Positions 59,665-64,000 of a stretch of DNA of 64,000 bases are shown piece after piece. This stretch comes from Litomosoides sigmodontis (Eukaryota > Nematoda > Chromadorea > Rhabditida > Onchocercidae). The first letter of the stretch is position 1. Every line of letters starts with the position of its first letter. The stretch lies in NCBI GenBank assembly GCA_963070105.1, contig OY718806.1:8128865-8192864 (forward strand), written 5' to 3'. Both the position numbers and the translations under genes were made by a program. The notes under the pieces were generated by a model. It saw only the letters and a program-made list of their open reading frames with translations. It was not told where the DNA came from and did no database searches.

Positions 59665-61661
59665 GTAATATATTATTTATTTATTATTTCCAAATTTTTT
59701 GCAAAACATTTATGCCATTTTAATCTGTCAAAAAAATCGACGAAACTACTGTAGAGCGACCATTCAATGAAAATTCATTTTTTTATAGGAAAAAAAGTAA
59801 AATTTCAATCTGTCAAAAAACAGCTGAGAATGTTTTAACAAAAATTGAATACAAAAACAGCAGCAACAACCTCTTTGAAATGGATGGAAGCAGCGGAGCA
59901 GCTTTAAGCGCTTTTCGAAGAGCAATGATCTGTCGTATTTTAATCATATTCATAGTGACTGATGAACTTTTCTATCTTAAAAAAGAAGTGCAATATGAAT
60001 CATAGACTTTGGAGGAAGCAGCAGCGGTAAAAAAAAAACCTTTTTACATGCAACACTTGAATTGCAGGCCTTTAATTTAACCTGAAAATCAAAGTCTGAA
60101 AAATTAGGATGTACAGTGATGTATACATAAATACATTTACGTTATGTTTTTCTTCTGAAGGAGGAGACTTTTTTTTTGCTCAATTTTGACAAATAAGTTC
60201 GAAATTATTAAAGAAATCATTAAAGAAAGGGAATGATTATTCATTTAATAACACTTCACTTGGTGCAATTTAATATTAGAAGCGAAAGTCCATTTTGCAA
60301 GATTTCCGATTTTCGATTGCAAATTTTCTATGAGCGTATTCAATTCAGGTAATTGCGGAAAAACGTGCAAAAAAATTAATGAGTAGGTGGAGAAATGATG
60401 AACATATTTTAAAACTTAGTGTTAAAACATACTATTAGCATCAAACGACATAAATTATTACCGATGAAATAACTTTTAGGGCGTAGAAGAGGTAGAAAGA
60501 TCTATGAGGCTTAACAAAAATAGGAACGACTTGTGAAGTTTAGCTAAAACGATGTGGAAAATGAAGCAATGAATACCCTGCTCTTTCCTTTTTTTTTTTG
60601 GTCTAATAAAACGAAATATTTATTTTTTTGGTAGCAATAATTTATTAATTTGAAGAAAAAAAAATCCGTGAACTTTTTTTTCCTTTTGTTTTGGCAGAGT
60701 AATAAGCTAGCTAGCGCTTGTGATGAAAGAATAGATCGATCAAATAAGCGACAATTTGAAATGTTTTACTCTTCAGAATATTCCATCGTTCTTCCCGTAA
60801 TTTTGTTAAGAACATGAAAATGCATTTGTCTTGTTTTTTTTTTTGTACAAAAAATTACGCTATTATTTCATTAATTTCATATTACACTTTGAAAATTTGT
60901 GCACAACTGAGGTTGCAGGACAGAGATATGGATGTCAATTTCATAACCTGAATATGCGCACTTCAGCACAAAATGCACAAGAATGAAATTTTTAAATTTC
61001 TAACTTTAACATGATGTTCCATTTACGCGAAAAAAAAGAATATGCAATCCAAACATATGTGGTGGAAAATTTTCGAAGCATATCTTCCCGAGGTAAATTT
61101 GTCAAATGTTAATGATTTTTTTTTGGTAAATTTATTTTGCATTTCCAATTTAACATTCTAAAAAGAAAAAAAAAATGCAAATTGATTTAAAGTACTTATC
61201 AGTGGAGTCGAGAAAAAGGAAGTGAAAATTTGAAAGCTTTAAATCGTTTGTTGGCAGAATTGCATATAGGATCGCATGCTTAACATATGAAATACTCAAC
61301 GACCGGCTACATTCATGTTATCTTCAAGCATCTTTACTGTTTTCAAATATTACACAAATTAATATTTTCAAATATTACACGTAATCATATTATTCATTGC
61401 TTTTTTTCTCACCTAAACTCATTAATTTCCTGAAATTAGTGGCATTTAGTAAAGGAAGAAGGAACGATTGAAATTATTTAAGGCACTAATCATTGCTCAT
61501 TTAATGAGCTTTTTTTAAAGGTATTAGTGAGGATTGCGTATATAAGGAATTTTTTTCCCATACAATAAGACAGATGAATATGAAAGTAATTGGAAAAGTT
61601 CAACGAGCACCTGCTTTTCTGAGGCATTATAGTAACTAAGCATGTGTTAATGTCGTTTTCC

Positions 61662-61686
61662 CCCTTCCTTCCTTCCTTCCTTCCTT
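61662..61686. repeat. (CCTT)n microsatellite
   Basis: About six CCTT units followed by a short poly-T. Confidence 0.9.
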
Positions 61687-64000
61687 TTTTACTAATTCTA
61701 TTTTTGAGCTGTACGTGAAAATTTTGAAACTTCAAAATATCCGAAAAAGATAGCGTAAAATGAAATTTGACAAAGTGCAACAGAGCAAGTGATATCTTTC
61801 GAACAGTCTACGAGCTAGAAAATACTATCATTGTTTCGAAGTCTTGGGATGACTGATGACAGTGTTTCGTCAGGAGTACTTCCGTTAATGTTTCCTCAAC
61901 TACTGTTCATTTAACATCAATTCTTAAAACTTTCCTCTCTATGTTTTCTTTTGGACAAAATTATTGTGAGAAATTTTGGGAGATATTGTGAAATGAATTA
62001 TTTAGGAATGAAAAAAAAAGATAAATACAGAAGAAATGACCATCGCAACTGTCCGAGCACCACTGATCATCAAATAACAGATAAAATTTGAATTGATTCA
62101 TTTACTTCTTTTTTTCCATGCAATACTTGCAGAGGAATTTTATTTTTGTGAAATATCGCTTGTCAATTCTATCAATTATCAATGGGATGTTGCATATCAG
62201 TCATTAAAGAGAATGGAACTAGTCGTTGGGCATCCGATTAGCATTTTGCAAAATAAAATATTTGTTGAGAAGAAAGAGTAAGAAAAAAACGATTGGAAAT
62301 TTATTCGTATATTTAAGTGTTTAAAGTTATGAAGTTTACTGTAATTTATAAAAAGCATCAAATCACGCATGTTCAGTAATTGCCCAGTCGTTGATGCACG
62401 GATACTATTACACAAAAAAAAACGAGAGCTGTTACTCAATGAGCTTAATTATTAAATACTATTGCAAGTAAATTCATTGTTAAAATAAAAATTTTGATTA
62501 AAATTCGATTTGTTTAAGAATATGAAAGGTATTGAAGTAATTAAGAAAAAATAAATCGGAAAGAAAAGAGAGGGAACTAATTCCATCTAATATATCATAA
62601 TTTTTATTACCGCTAACTTACATTAATGTCGAATTAGCAGAAAACAAATAAGAATTTTATGAACAATTGTATGATTGGGGATGAAAGCATAGAGTGGTGG
62701 TTGTTCAGCACTTGAAGAGGTAACAATTAGTAAAGTAGTACAGTTTTAATTGATACATATCAGTATGATACGGTAAGGGAAGGTTTAGAAGATAAGAGCA
62801 TTTCAATTAATCGTTTATTATTATCATTTTAGAATATTTCTAATGCTTTCTTCTATTATTCATCGCTTTTTCCTTTATTTTCCTTTAAAAAGAAAGACGT
62901 ACCGCTTTCAAACAAACAATCTCTAATTCACTAAACTTTGATCTGTTTATTTTGGAAATATTTCATAACTAACAATTGTCCTATATCCCTAAAAAATTTT
63001 TTCTGGCCACTTTTCTTAGCTAATGAAAGAGCGCTAATTGACTCTTAATATTTCGCACGAATTTCATGAGTGCATCTCTCAAGCATGAAAATATATGGGT
63101 AACAAAATTTATAGGAAAATGTGCTGTAATGAATAAAATCCATATGAATTTCTTTGAAATGCCGAAAGCGAAATCATGATCAAAATTGAGTTTTGACCCA
63201 CCCACGCAGCTTTTTTATTCGTCATATTCATAATACATTACGTTTCATTTTGGGTGGAAAAAAAACAAACAAGCAAAATATTTTTCATTTTCGCATTTGA
63301 GTGAACGAAGCGACATTGAATGTAAAAATGTAATTAATGTAAATCGCATAGCTAAAGACTAAATTTCATTTTGAGTTATAGGAAAAAAAGCCCTAACTAT
63401 AATTCATTATAATGGTTAAAAGTGAAACATACTGGTAGGATGATAAATAAGGAAATGCCCAACGTGGGAAGAAATACTTAACCAAAATGGACGAGTATGA
63501 TTGAGTGCATTTATACTTCAAAGTAAAACTCTTCAACCATAGCAAGCTCTTCTGAAAATTCGTCCAATGAAAATGTAGTGAATCTCTTACGCAAGCAATA
63601 GTAAGCATTGCATGAATGATAAATAATATTTTTCATCCTTACTCATTCAAAATTCAAGAGTGTGAGAAAACAATGCAAGAAGCTATGAGAGAATTGACAA
63701 ATGAGGTAAGGGCGCAAATTGGCATACATTAGCGCACAAAATTAGATGGATAGATAACAGTATCATGAAAATGACAGAAAAAAAACCGGTAGTGCTATCA
63801 TTGCAAAGCTTTTTTCTTCATCATTCCCTTTCTATGGCTGCAAACAAATGAACGAATCACTAAAATTTAATAATCAAGCAAAAAAATAATAAAAATAAAT
63901 AAATTAAAAAGAATTTTTTTCTCTCAACGTCTATAAATTACGATTGGCAATAATGGATAGATGGAAAAAATAATGCTTGAAATAAATGAAGAATTGATTT

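Larger units (their letters stand above)
59501..64000. other. 4.5-kb right-end interval without recognisable gene
   Basis: AT-rich sequence. Holds a (TA)46 tract and a CCTT repeat; short open frames on either strand show no domain or splice context. The copine promoter should be near its left end. Confidence 0.5.

Overview
AT-rich, intron-rich eukaryotic DNA that reads as a nematode chromosome segment, most likely a spirurid/filarial worm. The evidence is short exons with compact introns ending in TTTCAG or TTTTAG, the same type of acceptor just upstream of several start codons (as expected for spliced-leader trans-splicing), closely spaced same-strand genes, and nematode-like orthologues. 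No database search was possible; the lineage call is inference.

Layout. Minus strand, 1-4358: 5' part of a PDZ-GEF / RapGEF2 gene (pxf-1 type; two cNMP-like domains, REM, PDZ), running off the left edge. Minus strand, 6222-10957: a complete quiescin sulfhydryl oxidase (592 aa in my model), with a perfect 584-bp (TAC)n tract in intron 2. 10958-17741: gene-poor, rich in simple repeats. Plus strand, 17742-29221: BTAF1/Mot1, the TBP-displacing Swi2/Snf2 ATPase. Plus strand, 29401-29694: a 44-aa two-exon small ORF 180 bp downstream. Plus strand, 30049-33348: an intact ten-exon gene for a PPP (PP1-like) fold protein whose metal ligands are all substituted, i.e. a pseudophosphatase with a long unknown C-terminal region. 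Plus strand, 34664-37603: tyrosyl-DNA phosphodiesterase 1. Plus strand, 39033-40563: SENP8/DEN1-type NEDD8 protease. 40564-47013: 6.4 kb without a recognisable gene but with a 137-bp fold-back. Plus strand, 47014-50564: thioredoxin reductase with a degenerate N-terminal glutaredoxin domain and a C-terminal Gly-Cys-Sec-Gly; its UGA is followed by a perfect hairpin and, about 115 nt on, by a convincing SECIS candidate with a GUGA core. Minus strand, 54863 to about 59500: a copine. The remainder to 64000 is non-coding as far as I can see.

The genes are not one pathway: chromatin/transcription (BTAF1), DNA repair (TDP1), NEDD8 processing (SENP8), thiol redox (QSOX, TrxR) and membrane/Ras-family signalling (PDZ-GEF, copine). 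The most unusual items are the pseudophosphatase, the conserved-looking small ORF behind BTAF1, the selenocysteine recoding signals, and the very long perfect trinucleotide tract.
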